DNA of 64,000 bases from assembly GCF_001748145.1 (NCBI RefSeq), contig NZ_BCQA01000001.1, forward strand, positions 1,426,001 to 1,490,000, in the 5' to 3' direction. The notes beneath the pieces are model-generated. The model was not told where the DNA came from, did no database searches, and worked only from the letters and a program-made list of their open reading frames with translations. Shown here one piece after another: positions 43,522 through 53,377 of the stretch (position 1 is its first letter; each line of letters begins with the position of its first letter). Position numbers and translations under genes: made by a program. The DNA comes from Bosea sp. BIWAKO-01. GTDB lineage: Bacteria > Pseudomonadota > Alphaproteobacteria > Rhizobiales > Beijerinckiaceae.

Positions 43522-44571
43522 ATGAACGCTCCCCAAGCCCGCTCGCTGGGCAAGATCCCCTGCACGATCATCACCGGCTTCCTCGGCGCCGGAAAGACCA
43601 CACTGGTCCGGCACCTGCTGGAGAATGCCGGGGGCAAGCGCATCGCCGTGCTGGTCAACGAGTTCGGCGATCTCGGCTTCGACGGCTCCTTCATCGCCGG
43701 CTGCGGCATTTCCGGCTGCACGGCGGAGGACATCGTCGAACTGCCGAATGGCTGCATCTGCTGCACCGTCGCCGACGACTTCGTGCCGGCGCTGGAAAAG
43801 CTGCTCGACCGGCCGAACCCGCCGGAGCACATCCTGATCGAGACGTCGGGGCTTGCCCTGCCGAAGCCGTTGGTCAACGCCTTCAATTGGCCGGCCATCC
43901 GGTCACGCGTCACGGTCGATGGCGTCATCGCCGTGGTCGACGGACCGGCGGTGGCGGATGGCCAGTTCGCGGATGATCCGGACGCTCTCGCCGCGCAGGC
44001 GGCCCAAGACGCCGCGGTCGGGCACGACAATCCGCTCGAAGAGGTGTTCGAGGACCAGATCCTCTGCGCCGACCTGATCCTGCTCAACAAGAGCGACCTC
44101 GTCGATGCAGCCGGCCGCGAACGCGTCAAGGCCGAGATCGCCGCGCATCTGCCGAAGGCGATCAAGATCGTCGAGACGGCTCATGGCAAGGTCGAGCCTG
44201 CCTTGATCGTCGGTCTCAACGCGGCTGCCGAGGCCGACCTCGCTGGACGCCCCTCGCATCACGAGAGCGCCGAGGACCACGACCACGACGATTTCGAGAG
44301 CCTTGATTTCGCTCTCGCCGCTGCGACCTCCCCCGAGGAGCTGGCGGCCCGCGTTGCCAGGGCAGCTGAAGCCGACGGCGTGCTGCGCCTGAAGGGTTTT
44401 GCCGCGATTCCGGGCAAGCCGATGCGGCTCGTCGTCCAGGGCGTCGGCCGCCGGGTCAGCCACCATTACGACCGGGCCTGGACGGCCGGCGAAGCCAAGG
44501 ATGGTCGGCTCGTGGTGATTGGCCTGAAGGGCTTCGATCGCAAGGCCGTGGAGGCCGCCCTCGCGGGCTGA
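43522..44571 (+). CDS. cobW: CobW, GTP-dependent cobalt metallochaperone
   Basis: A 349-residue G3E GTPase thought to load Co(II) for cobaltochelatase. The P-loop is ITGFLGAGKTTLVRHLL, the metal motif CxCC is in PNGCICCTVADD near residue 77, and LILLNKSDLVD is the guanine-specificity motif. A His/Asp stretch (AEDHDHDDFE) lies before the CobW C-terminal domain. The start is ATG 43522. cobN follows after three bases. Confidence 0.96.
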   Translation: MNAPQARSLGKIPCTIITGFLGAGKTTLVRHLLENAGGKRIAVLVNEFGDLGFDGSFIAGCGISGCTAEDIVELPNGCICCTVADDFVPALEKLLDRPNPPEHILIETSGLALPKPLVNAFNWPAIRSRVTVDGVIAVVDGPAVADGQFADDPDALAAQAAQDAAVGHDNPLEEVFEDQILCADLILLNKSDLVDAAGRERVKAEIAAHLPKAIKIVETAHGKVEPALIVGLNAAAEADLAGRPSHHESAEDHDHDDFESLDFALAAATSPEELAARVARAAEADGVLRLKGFAAIPGKPMRLVVQGVGRRVSHHYDRAWTAGEAKDGRLVVIGLKGFDRKAVEAALAG

Positions 44572-44574
44572 GCC

Positions 44575-47500
44575 ATGCACCTCCTCCCCTCAAGCGAGAT
44601 CAGGCTCGACGACGGCGAAGATGCCGTCGATCTCGCCCTGCCGCCGGGGGATGTGCTGGTGCTTTCATTCGCCGACAGCGACCTTTCGGCGCTGGCGGCC
44701 GCGGCCGGCGCAAGCGAGCTCGCTGTCAGGCTCGCCTCGCTGCGCCGGCTGAAGCACCCACTCTCCGTCGATTTTCTCGTCGAGAAGACGGTGGCGCATT
44801 CGCGCTTCGTGCTGATCCGCTGTCTCGGCGGGCTGGACTACTGGCGTTACGGCATCGAGCAGCTTGCGGAAATCTGCCGACGGGGCGGGATACCGCTCGT
44901 CGTGCTGCCCGGCGACGACCGGCCTGATGAGCGGCTGGCCGAGTATGGCACCGTCGAACCGCGTTTCGCTGCGGAGCTCCTCGCCTATTTCCGCGCCGGC
45001 GGCGGTGCGGAGAATATGCGCCGGCTACTCGGACGGGTGCATGCGTTCCTTCGCGGTGAAGGCGATGCGTCCGACCTCGCCCCCATCCCTCTGCCCTCGC
45101 TCTTCGCCCTTGGCGCGGGCGGTGCTCCGCTGGCATGGCGTGAAGCGCTCTCGCAGTGCCCCGTCGCGAATGCGCTGGTCCCGGTCCTGGTCTATCGCTC
45201 CAGCGTCGCCGCCGGGGACACCGCCATGGCGGAGGCAATCGCAGAGACAGTGAGCGCGCGCGGCCATGCCCCGTTGATCCTGGCCCTGACGAGCCTGAAG
45301 GACCCGGCAGTCACCGGCGAACTTGCGGCCTTGATCGCCGCACGCAAGCCCGCCGCCATCATCACCACCACTGCGTTCTCGGCCCGCGACAGCGCGGATT
45401 TCGTGCTGGATGCCGCCGACTGCCCGATTCTGCAGGCGGTACCGGTCGGCAGTCCGCGCGATGCCTGGGAGGCTTCGCCACGCGGGCTTTCCGGGGCCGA
45501 TCTCGCCATGCAGGTGGCCCTGCCGGAATTCGACGGGCGGCTGGGCGCTCTTCCCGTCGCCTTCAAGGCGGAGATGACGGACGGACGGACCGGCCTGACG
45601 AGCCGCCGGCTGGTTCCTGATCGCGATGGTGTGGCCGCCCTTGCCGATCTCACGTCGGGCTGGATCGCACTGGCCGGCAAACCGGCCGCCGAGCGCAAGC
45701 TCGCCCTGGTGATGTCCGACTACCCGGCGCGCGGAGGGCGGGCCGGCTTTGCAGTCGGGCTCGATACCCCAGCCAGTGTCGCGGCCATTTGCGAACTGCT
45801 GGCGCAGGCCGGATACGATGTCGCCCCATCCGCGCTGACTGTGATCCCGGACGCGCCAGGGGAGAGCCGGAATGGCCACCTCGCTCACGGTGACGACACG
45901 CGTTTGATGCAGGCGTTGACTGAAGGGCCGGCTGAGTTTGCAGTCCCGCTCGCCGAGTATCGCGTCTGGCTCGCAGCGATTCCCGACGCGGCACGCCGGG
46001 CACTCGTCACGGCCCATTGCGAACCCGAGGCGGATAGCGCCTGCGACGGCTCGGCCTTCCGTTTCCGTGCGGTCCGCTATGGTCGTCTTACCATTGCGCT
46101 GCAGCCCCCGCGCGACACGACGCCCGACCGCAAGGCGCGCTATCACGACCCCGATGCGCCGCCGGGCCATGCCTATCTCGCCTTCTATCTCGGCCTCCGG
46201 CGGGTTGCCGATGCCGACGCGCTGATCCATCTCGGTACACATGGCACGACCGAGTGGCTGCCCGGCAAGGCGGTGGCTCTTTCGCCAAGCTGCTGGCCGC
46301 GGCTTGCGATTGGCGGCCTGCCGGTGATCTACCCCTATGTCGTCGATGATCCCGGCGAGGCGGCTCCTGCCAAGCGCCGGCTTTCGGCCGTGACGCTCGG
46401 CCATCTCCCGCCCGAACTGGTGCATGCCGATGCCTCCGGCGAAGTGGGGCTGCTGCGCGATCTCGTCGAGGAATTTTCGCAAGCGCAGGTCCTCGATCCG
46501 CGCCGCGCCGAGATCGTTGCCCGTGAAATCCGCGGGCGAGCCGAAGCAAGCGGGCTGGCGCAAGCCTGCGGTGTCACGCCCGATCTCGACATGGCGAGCG
46601 CCTTGACCCAGCTCGACGCGCATCTCTGCGACATCGCCGAACTGCCCTTCCGCGATGGGCTGCATGTCTTCGGGCGGGCTGCGCATGATCCCGCGTCATC
46701 CCGCAACGAGCGCGACAACCTGCTGCGCGCGCTGGCCGGGCGGTTCGTTCCGCCCGGCCCTGCCGGCTCGCCGCATCGCGGGCAGAGCGATGTGCTGCCG
46801 ACCGGCCGCAACCTCTCGACGCTCGATCCGCGCGCGATCCCGACCCGGGCCGCCGCGCGCCTCGGCGTGCGCGCCGCAGCGTCGCTGATCGCACGCCATC
46901 TCCAGGATCACGGCGATTATCCACGCCGGATCGTGATGGATCTCTGGGCTTCGCCCACACTGCGCTCCGGCGGCGAGGACATCGCGCATGCGCTTGCCCT
47001 GATGGGCGTCGCGCCGCTCTGGGATCACGCTTCAACGCGCGTGACCGGATTTTCCGTGATTCCGCAGGCCAGGCTCGAACACCCGCGCATCGACCTCACC
47101 ATCCGCATCTCCGGCGCCTTTCGCGACACATTCCCAGGTCAGATCGCGCTGATCGATGCCGCAGCACGTGCCGTAGCGGTGCTCGACGAAGCCGATGAGT
47201 GGAACGAGCCTGCTGCAGCCCGCCGGCGCGGCGAAGACGCCGCGCGCATCTTCGGCCCGGCACCCGGCCGCTTCGGCGCGGCCATGGCCGACCGCGCGCT
47301 CGATGGGCAATGGGAGAGCCGCGGCGACCTTGGCGCAGCCTATCTCGCAGCCAGCAGTCATGCCTTCGGTGGTGCGGAGGGTGTGGCCAGCGCCGATCCC
47401 GGCTTCGCGCGTCGCGTCGCCTCGGCAAACGCCTTCGTCCATATCAGCGACACGGCCGGGCGCGACATTCTGGAAGCGACGAGCGCCGCCGATGTGATCG

Positions 47501-47937
47501 GCGGTTTTGCAGCGGCGGCGCAGGCGCTCGGGAGCGAGGCGGCGCTCTACAGCCTGGACAGCTCCAACCCGGACGCACCGAAGACGCGCACCCTGGCCGA
47601 GGACATTGCGCGCATCGTCCACGGCCGGCTCTGCCACCCGCGCTGGATCGCAGGCCAGCTTGCTCATGGCTGGCGCGGTGCGGCCGAACTCGCCGAGACC
47701 ATCGACACGCTCTTCGTCTATGCGGCCAGCACCGACGCGGTCTCGGACGGGCTGTTCGACGCCGTATTCCAGGCCTATTGCGCCGACCCGGCCATCTGGA
47801 GCGCGCTGGAACAGGCAAATGCGCCCGCGGCCGCCTCGATCCGCGCGCGGCTGACGGAAGCCGAGCGGCGCGGCCTCTGGCAGAGCCGGCGCAATTCCGT
47901 GGCCGCCTTCCTCACCAGCAAGGACGCGGCGGAATGA
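44575..47937 (+). CDS. cobN: Cobaltochelatase subunit CobN
   Basis: The large subunit that inserts Co(II) into hydrogenobyrinic acid a,c-diamide, working with CobS and CobT. IHLGTHGTTEWLPGKAVALS and the tail NSVAAFLTSKDAA are CobN features. The 1120-residue length is shorter than the approximately 1,270 residues of the Pseudomonas denitrificans type, but no frameshift or missing block is evident to me. CobS and CobT are not in the window. The stop overlaps cobG by four bases. Confidence 0.95.
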   Translation: MHLLPSSEIRLDDGEDAVDLALPPGDVLVLSFADSDLSALAAAAGASELAVRLASLRRLKHPLSVDFLVEKTVAHSRFVLIRCLGGLDYWRYGIEQLAEICRRGGIPLVVLPGDDRPDERLAEYGTVEPRFAAELLAYFRAGGGAENMRRLLGRVHAFLRGEGDASDLAPIPLPSLFALGAGGAPLAWREALSQCPVANALVPVLVYRSSVAAGDTAMAEAIAETVSARGHAPLILALTSLKDPAVTGELAALIAARKPAAIITTTAFSARDSADFVLDAADCPILQAVPVGSPRDAWEASPRGLSGADLAMQVALPEFDGRLGALPVAFKAEMTDGRTGLTSRRLVPDRDGVAALADLTSGWIALAGKPAAERKLALVMSDYPARGGRAGFAVGLDTPASVAAICELLAQAGYDVAPSALTVIPDAPGESRNGHLAHGDDTRLMQALTEGPAEFAVPLAEYRVWLAAIPDAARRALVTAHCEPEADSACDGSAFRFRAVRYGRLTIALQPPRDTTPDRKARYHDPDAPPGHAYLAFYLGLRRVADADALIHLGTHGTTEWLPGKAVALSPSCWPRLAIGGLPVIYPYVVDDPGEAAPAKRRLSAVTLGHLPPELVHADASGEVGLLRDLVEEFSQAQVLDPRRAEIVAREIRGRAEASGLAQACGVTPDLDMASALTQLDAHLCDIAELPFRDGLHVFGRAAHDPASSRNERDNLLRALAGRFVPPGPAGSPHRGQSDVLPTGRNLSTLDPRAIPTRAAARLGVRAAASLIARHLQDHGDYPRRIVMDLWASPTLRSGGEDIAHALALMGVAPLWDHASTRVTGFSVIPQARLEHPRIDLTIRISGAFRDTFPGQIALIDAAARAVAVLDEADEWNEPAAARRRGEDAARIFGPAPGRFGAAMADRALDGQWESRGDLGAAYLAASSHAFGGAEGVASADPGFARRVASANAFVHISDTAGRDILEATSAADVIGGFAAAAQALGSEAALYSLDSSNPDAPKTRTLAEDIARIVHGRLCHPRWIAGQLAHGWRGAAELAETIDTLFVYAASTDAVSDGLFDAVFQAYCADPAIWSALEQANAPAAASIRARLTEAERRGLWQSRRNSVAAFLTSKDAAE

Positions 47938-49232
47938 TCGCCCCGACGCAGCAAGCGCTCCGGCGCGGCTGGTGTCCGAGCACGCTCCGGCCGATGGAAA
48001 CCGGGGACGGCTGGCTCGTGCGACTGCACCCGCCGGGCGGGCGGATGCAGCCCGCACAATTGCGACGCCTGACGGATCTGGCCGAAGAGACGGGCAATGG
48101 CCTCATCGAGATTTCCGGCCGCGGCAATCTCCAGATCAGGGGTGTGCGGCAGGAGGCCCATCCCACCCTTGTCGAGGCCTTGCTGGCGGAGCGGCTCGTC
48201 GACGAAGCCGGCGGGCCAGGGCCACAGCGCCTCGTGCTCGCCTCACCGCTCGCCGGCCAGGATGCGGGCGATCTGATCGATGCCGCCATTCTGGCCGCAT
48301 CGCTGGAACGCCAGGGGCGCGCCATCTCAGGGTTGCCGCCCAAGACCAGCGTCATCGTCGATGGCGGCGGCGAACTCGCACTCGATGGCTTTGCCGGCGA
48401 TCTGCGGGTGGTTGCGATTGACCAGGGCTCCGTCGTGATCGGCCTGCCGCAAGGCGGCTGGCTTGGTCCGGTCGCATCCGATGATGCGGGCGCCGTAACG
48501 GCAGGGCTGTTGTCAGGCTTTGCGGCATACCGGCGGGCTGCGCCTGACAGGATCCATCGCCTGCGCGATCTCGACGACGACCAGATTAGCGCGCTGACCC
48601 AGGCCTGTTCGATATCGCGGGCGGCTGCGCCGGCGGCTCGCTCCGCTCCGAGGCGGGTCGGGCTCTTCGCGTTGCGCGCCTCCCGTTGTGCCCTGATCGC
48701 GGGGCTGCCGTTCGGCCGCTCGGACACTCGGACATTGTCGCGGCTATGCGAGGCCGCCAGCGCGCATGGCGTCAGCGAAATCCGCTTTTCGCCCTGGCGC
48801 GGGCTGGCTTTCCTGGGACTCGAGCACAATGCCGCCGCGAGCCTCACCGCACGATGCGAGGCACTGGGGCTGATCATCCGAGACGCCGATCCACGGCTCT
48901 CGGTGCAGGCATGCTCCGGCAAGCCTGCCTGCCTGCGCGGCGAGACGCAGACGATGGGCGATGCCGCGGTCCTGGCCGCGGCGGCAGCCTCGCTTCTCGC
49001 TGCGGGCCTCAGCCTGCATCTATCGGCCTGCGTCAAATCCTGCGCGCATGCGGGCCCCGCCGACCTCACCCTGGTCGGGCATGACGGGCGCTATGACGTC
49101 GTCGTCGGCGGAACGACGCGGGACAAGCCGATGGCGAGGCTTGACCTTTCGCAGATTGTGCAGCGTCTGCAGCCGGGACAGGACATTCACACCCGCCTGA
49201 CCGCAGGCCGGCTTTCAGGACCACAGGTTTGA
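47934..49232 (+). CDS. cobG: Precorrin-3B synthase CobG
   Basis: An oxygen-dependent monooxygenase of 432 residues of the nitrite/sulfite reductase fold, hydroxylating precorrin-3A. The [4Fe-4S]-siroheme-type cysteines are in CSGKPACLRGETQT and CVKSCAHAGP. GNLQIRGV is the half-domain motif. Its presence marks the aerobic cobalamin route. ATG 47934 overlaps the cobN stop; the longer frame runs antiparallel-free through cobN and is not the gene. Confidence 0.94.
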   Translation: MIAPTQQALRRGWCPSTLRPMETGDGWLVRLHPPGGRMQPAQLRRLTDLAEETGNGLIEISGRGNLQIRGVRQEAHPTLVEALLAERLVDEAGGPGPQRLVLASPLAGQDAGDLIDAAILAASLERQGRAISGLPPKTSVIVDGGGELALDGFAGDLRVVAIDQGSVVIGLPQGGWLGPVASDDAGAVTAGLLSGFAAYRRAAPDRIHRLRDLDDDQISALTQACSISRAAAPAARSAPRRVGLFALRASRCALIAGLPFGRSDTRTLSRLCEAASAHGVSEIRFSPWRGLAFLGLEHNAAASLTARCEALGLIIRDADPRLSVQACSGKPACLRGETQTMGDAAVLAAAAASLLAAGLSLHLSACVKSCAHAGPADLTLVGHDGRYDVVVGGTTRDKPMARLDLSQIVQRLQPGQDIHTRLTAGRLSGPQV

Positions 49233-49861
49233 ACACGCGCTACGACTATATCCGCGAGGGTGATGCGATCTATGAGCGCTCCTTCGCCATCATCCGGGCC
49301 GAGGCCGATCTCTCCCGCTTCTCAGGTGCGGCCGCCCGCGTCGTGGTGCGCATGATCCATGCCTGCGGCATGACCGACCTGCCGCGCGACGTCGAGATGT
49401 CCGCCGATTTCACGGACGCTGCGGAAGCTGCGCTGCGTGCCGGCGCGCCGATCCTGTGCGACGCCAAGATGGTCGCCAATGGCGTGACCCGCACCCGCCT
49501 GCCGGCCAGCAATGCGGTGATCTGCACGCTGGACGAGGCTGAGGTACCGGCGCTGGCGAAGCAGGCCGGCACGACGCGCTCGGCGGCAGCCATGGAACTG
49601 TGGCGACCGCATCTCGCAGGGGCATTGGTCGTCGTCGGCAATGCCCCGACTTCGCTTTTCCGCCTGCTGGAAATGCTCGATGCCGGTGCGCCAAGGCCGG
49701 CAGCCGTGATCGGCATCCCAGTCGGGTTCGTCGGCGCGGCTGAATCGAAGCAGGCGCTGGCGCGGGATGGCCGCGTGCCTTTCCTTGTCGTCCATGGGCG
49801 CCGCGGCGGCTCTGCGATGGCGGCCGCTGCCGTCAACGCCCTGGCGCAAGAGAAGGAGTGA
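49229..49861 (+). CDS. cobH: Precorrin-8X methylmutase CobH
   Basis: A 210-residue enzyme moving the C-11 methyl group to C-12 to give hydrogenobyrinic acid. The catalytic His is H44 in VVRMIHACGMTD, and DVEMSADFTDAAEAAL is typical. It starts with TTG overlapping the cobG stop (TTGA), a rare start supported by the overlap and family length. Confidence 0.94.
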   Translation: MNTRYDYIREGDAIYERSFAIIRAEADLSRFSGAAARVVVRMIHACGMTDLPRDVEMSADFTDAAEAALRAGAPILCDAKMVANGVTRTRLPASNAVICTLDEAEVPALAKQAGTTRSAAAMELWRPHLAGALVVVGNAPTSLFRLLEMLDAGAPRPAAVIGIPVGFVGAAESKQALARDGRVPFLVVHGRRGGSAMAAAAVNALAQEKE

Positions 49862-49865
49862 GCCG

Positions 49866-50624
49866 GTGAGCATAGACCGGTCCTCACCACAGAACCCGGG
49901 CACCCTGCTCTTCGGCGTCGGTCTCGGCCCAGGAGACCCCGACTACATGACGGTCCGGGCCCGCGACATCATCGCGACCGCCGACCGGCTGGTGCATTTC
50001 TGCAAGAAGGGCAGTCGCGGCAATGCACGCGTCACCGCCGACGCGGTGATCCCGCCGGATCCGGCGCGCGAGATCGTGCTCGCCTTCCCAGTGACGACCG
50101 AGGTTCCGGTCGCGGAGGATGGCTATACCGGGCCGATCGCCGCCTTCTACGATGAATCCGCGGAATTGCTGGCGGCCGAGATGGCGGCGGGCCGGACAGT
50201 CGCCGTGCTCTGCGACGGCGATCCGTTCTTCTACGGCTCCTTCATGCATCTATGGCGGCGGCTCGCCCACCGCTTTCCGACGGAGGTCGTGCCGGGCGTC
50301 ACCGGCATGGCCGGCGCCTGGGTCCGCGCGGGCGCGCCGATCACGTGGGGCGACGACGTCATGACCGTGCTGCCCGGCACCTTGTCGGAAGCGGAGCTGG
50401 GTCGCCGTCTGCTCGATACCGATGCGGCCGTGATCATGAAACTCGGCCGCAACCTGCCGAAGGTACGCCGTGCGCTGAAGGCAGCCGGGCTGATCCACCG
50501 CGCGATCTATGTCGAGCGGGCGACGATGGCCGGGCAGGTCGTGACCCGGCTCGATGAGAAGGCCGATGACACAGCCCCCTATTTCTCGATGATCCTCGTT
50601 CCGGGCGAGGGCCGACGGCTATGA
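49866..50624 (+). CDS. cobI: Precorrin-2 C20-methyltransferase CobI
   Basis: A 252-residue SAM-dependent methylase. GVGLGPGDPDYMTVRARDII at the N-terminus and VLCDGDPFFYGSFMHLW are the CobI/CbiL signatures. GTG 49866 has AAGGAG upstream; an in-frame ATG earlier lies inside cobH. It overlaps cobJ by four bases. Confidence 0.94.
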   Translation: MSIDRSSPQNPGTLLFGVGLGPGDPDYMTVRARDIIATADRLVHFCKKGSRGNARVTADAVIPPDPAREIVLAFPVTTEVPVAEDGYTGPIAAFYDESAELLAAEMAAGRTVAVLCDGDPFFYGSFMHLWRRLAHRFPTEVVPGVTGMAGAWVRAGAPITWGDDVMTVLPGTLSEAELGRRLLDTDAAVIMKLGRNLPKVRRALKAAGLIHRAIYVERATMAGQVVTRLDEKADDTAPYFSMILVPGEGRRL

Positions 50625-51412
50625 GCGGCTCGCTCACCATCGTCGGCCTCGGCCCCGGAGAGCCGCACTGGCTGACACCGGCTGCGCAAGCTGCGCTCGA
50701 AGCGGCCACCGACCTCGTCGGGTACGGTCCCTATCTGGACCGACTGGCGGTCAGCGAGGGGCAGACGAAACACGCATCCGACAACCGGGTCGAGATCGCA
50801 CGCGCCCGTTATGCGTTGCACCTTGCTGCCCAGGGCCGGACGGTCGCGGTGGTCTCGGGCGGTGACCCGGGCGTCTTCGCGATGGCAGCCGCCGTGTTCG
50901 AGGCATTGGAGGCCGGCGAGCCCGGCTGGCTGGCCCTGCCGATCAGCGTCGAACCCGGGATTACCGCGATGCTCGCCGCAGCGGCGCGGGCCGGCGCTCC
51001 GCTTGGCGGCGATTTCTGCGCGATCTCGCTCTCTGACAACCTCAAGCCCTGGGACGTGATCACCGCGCGGCTGGAAGCGGCGCTGAACGCCGATTTCGTG
51101 ATCTCGCTCTATAACCCGATCTCGAAGGCTCGGCCCTGGCAGCTCGGCGAGGCCCTGGCGCTGGCGGCCCGGCATCGCGCGCCTGAAACACCCGTGATCT
51201 TCGCGCGCGCGGTGGGACGGCCGGACGAAGCCTTGCGCGTATTGCCGATGAGCGAGGCTGTGGGGGCGGCAGGCTCGGCCGACATGGCAACGCTGGTGAT
51301 GATCGGTGCCTCGAGCACGCGAACGATCGCCCGCCCCGGCCAGGCGCCGATCGTCTACACACCGCGTTCGGTGACGAAGATCCCCTGCGCCACCAGCCAG
51401 GGCAGGACCTGA
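50621..51412 (+). CDS. cobJ: Precorrin-3B C17-methyltransferase CobJ
   Basis: A 263-residue ring-contraction methylase. IVGLGPGEPHWLTPAAQAAL and VVSGGDPGVFAMAAAVFE are diagnostic, as are VISLYNPISKARPWQ and VMIGASSTR near the C-terminus. Its last 58 bp overlap the 3' end of the antiparallel cobK. Both frames are intact, so the overlap looks real. Confidence 0.95.
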   Translation: MSGSLTIVGLGPGEPHWLTPAAQAALEAATDLVGYGPYLDRLAVSEGQTKHASDNRVEIARARYALHLAAQGRTVAVVSGGDPGVFAMAAAVFEALEAGEPGWLALPISVEPGITAMLAAAARAGAPLGGDFCAISLSDNLKPWDVITARLEAALNADFVISLYNPISKARPWQLGEALALAARHRAPETPVIFARAVGRPDEALRVLPMSEAVGAAGSADMATLVMIGASSTRTIARPGQAPIVYTPRSVTKIPCATSQGRT

Positions 51413-52119
51413 TCGATATGATCGACGGTTGCGACATCGGGTTTGGGCGGCCGCTCGACCATGATCACGGGAAGGCCAAGCCGGCGGGCCGCCGTCAGCT
51501 TGCCGACCGTCGCCGGACCGCCGGAATTCTTGGAGACGAGAATCTCGATGCCCTCCCGGCGCATCAGGTCCTCCTCTTCATCGGCCTCGAAGGGGCCACG
51601 CTGCTGGATGACCTTGACGCCGTTCAGCGGCAGGCGGTCGCCGATCGGCTCGATCACCCGGACGAGATAGTGGTGCTGCGGTGCATCGGCGAAGGCCGGC
51701 AGCTCCAGCCGTCCGACCGTCAGGAAGACACGGCGCGGCGGCTTGCCCAGCGTCTCGACCGCTGCCGAAATGTCCGGCACCGAGCGCCAGCGATCGCCCG
51801 GTCGGGGCTTCCAGGATTCACGCCGGATCGCGATGAGCGGCACGTTCTCGGCCTTGCAGGCGGCCTCCGCGTGGAACGGCATGATGGCGGCGAAAGGGTG
51901 CGTGGCATCGACCACGGCGACGACCCGGTTTTCTATGAGATAATGGCGCAAGCCTTCGATGCCGCCGAAACCACCGACACGCACCGGCAAATTGAGGGGT
52001 TTGGGATCGGAGGTGTGTCCGGCCAGCGAGACAACCGCGCGGATTTCCGGCGCCTGGTCAGCAAGAAGCTGATCAAGCGCTACAGCTTCGCTGGTGCCGC
52101 CGAGGATCAGGACCGTCAT
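51355..52119 (-). CDS. cobK: Precorrin-6A reductase CobK
   Basis: A 254-residue NADPH-dependent reductase. VLILGGTSEAVALDQLL at the start, VVDATHPFAAIMPFHA and VSKNSGGPATVGKLTAAR are CobK signatures. It is the only gene in the cobG-cobM run on the minus strand. Its ATG shares bases with the cobL ATG (TCATGA), and its end overlaps cobJ. Its promoter must lie within cobL. Confidence 0.94.
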   Translation of the reverse strand: MTVLILGGTSEAVALDQLLADQAPEIRAVVSLAGHTSDPKPLNLPVRVGGFGGIEGLRHYLIENRVVAVVDATHPFAAIMPFHAEAACKAENVPLIAIRRESWKPRPGDRWRSVPDISAAVETLGKPPRRVFLTVGRLELPAFADAPQHHYLVRVIEPIGDRLPLNGVKVIQQRGPFEADEEEDLMRREGIEILVSKNSGGPATVGKLTAARRLGLPVIMVERPPKPDVATVDHIDQVLPWLVAQGIFVTERGV

Positions 52120-53377
52120 GACATTGTTTTCGCCTGAATCCGACGAACTGTCGAGGGCATCCGCCTCGGCCGCCGAGCCCTGGCTCTCTCTCGTCGGGCT
52201 TGGAGAAGACGGCCGCGCCGGGCTTTCGCCGGATGCGCTTGCCGCGCTTGAAGGCGCCGAGCTCGTCTATGGCGGCGCCCGGCATATCGCCCTGATCGGG
52301 CCGGTTGCGGGTGAGGCTGCGCCCTGGCCGCAGCCCTTCCGCAATGCGCTGCCGCTGATCCTCTCGCAGAGAGGCCGCAAGGTCTGCGTGCTCGCCACGG
52401 GCGACCCGTTCCATTATGGGATCGGTGCCGGCCTGGCGAAGGCGCTGGGCCCGGACGAGATGCGGATCTATCCGCAGCTCTCTTCCTTCGCGCTCGCCTG
52501 CAATCGGCTGCGCTGGCCGCAAGAGGAATGCGGCCGCGTCTCGCTGCATGGTCGCGCGCTGGAACGCATCATCCCCTTTCTGCAGCCCGGCCGGCGCATG
52601 CTCGCTCTGTCCTGGGACGGTTCGACCCCGGGAAAGCTAGCTGAATTGATGAGCGCGCGCGGCTTTGGTGCCTCGCGGCTCGTGGTGATGGAGGCGCTTG
52701 GCGGTCCACGCGAACGCATCCGCGAGTGCAAGGCGCAGGCCTTCGATCTCGGCACAGTCGACCCGCTCAACCTGATCGCGCTGGATCTGGTCGCAGAGCG
52801 CGAAGCGCGTATCCTCCCACTCGCCTCCGGACTGGATGACGACTGGTTCGAGCATGACGGCCAGATCACCAAGGCCGATATCCGTGCGATCACGTTATCG
52901 GCCCTGCGGCCGCGTGCCGGAGAACTGCTCTGGGATGTCGGCGCCGGCTCGGGCTCGGTCGGGCTCGAATGGTGCCTGCGCAATCCCGGCAACCAGACCA
53001 TCGCCTTCGAGGCCAGGCCCGAGCGGGCTGCGCGGATCACCCGCAACGGCTCGACCCTCGGTGCGCTCCGTATCGAGGTCGCCATCGGCACGGCACCGGC
53101 GAGCTTTACCGGCCGCCCGGTCCCGGATGCGGTCTTCATCGGCGGCGGCATCACCGAGTCCGGAGTTTTCGAGGCTGCATGGGGTGCGCTGAAGTCGGGC
53201 GGCCGCCTCGTTGCCAATGTGGTGACGCTGGAGGGCGAAGCCCGGCTTGCAGCGCTCTACGCCGCGTATGGCGGCACCTTGCGCCGGATCGGCGTCAGCC
53301 ATCTCGACGCGATCGGCAGCATGCATGGCTGGCGCGCCGCGATGCCGGTGACACAATGGCGGGTGGTGAAGCCGTGA
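52118..53377 (+). CDS. cobL: Precorrin-6Y C5,15-methyltransferase (decarboxylating) CobL
   Basis: A 419-residue fusion of a CbiE-like methylase ([33 protein letters not shown]) and a CbiT-like methylase ([20 protein letters not shown]). It methylates C-5 and C-15 and decarboxylates. I choose ATG 52118 with AGGA upstream; a more upstream start would run into cobK antisense. The stop overlaps the cobE start. Confidence 0.94.
   Translation: MTLFSPESDELSRASASAAEPWLSLVGLGEDGRAGLSPDALAALEGAELVYGGARHIALIGPVAGEAAPWPQPFRNALPLILSQRGRKVCVLATGDPFHYGIGAGLAKALGPDEMRIYPQLSSFALACNRLRWPQEECGRVSLHGRALERIIPFLQPGRRMLALSWDGSTPGKLAELMSARGFGASRLVVMEALGGPRERIRECKAQAFDLGTVDPLNLIALDLVAEREARILPLASGLDDDWFEHDGQITKADIRAITLSALRPRAGELLWDVGAGSGSVGLEWCLRNPGNQTIAFEARPERAARITRNGSTLGALRIEVAIGTAPASFTGRPVPDAVFIGGGITESGVFEAAWGALKSGGRLVANVVTLEGEARLAALYAAYGGTLRRIGVSHLDAIGSMHGWRAAMPVTQWRVVKP

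Noticed and set aside
45025..46686. 553-codon minus-strand frame within cobN
   Set aside because: Antisense to a strongly supported cobN, without domains.
52094..52120. Longer cobL start at 52094
   Set aside because: The added codons overlap the cobK coding start, have no ribosome site, and the ATG at 52118 has AGGA at good spacing.
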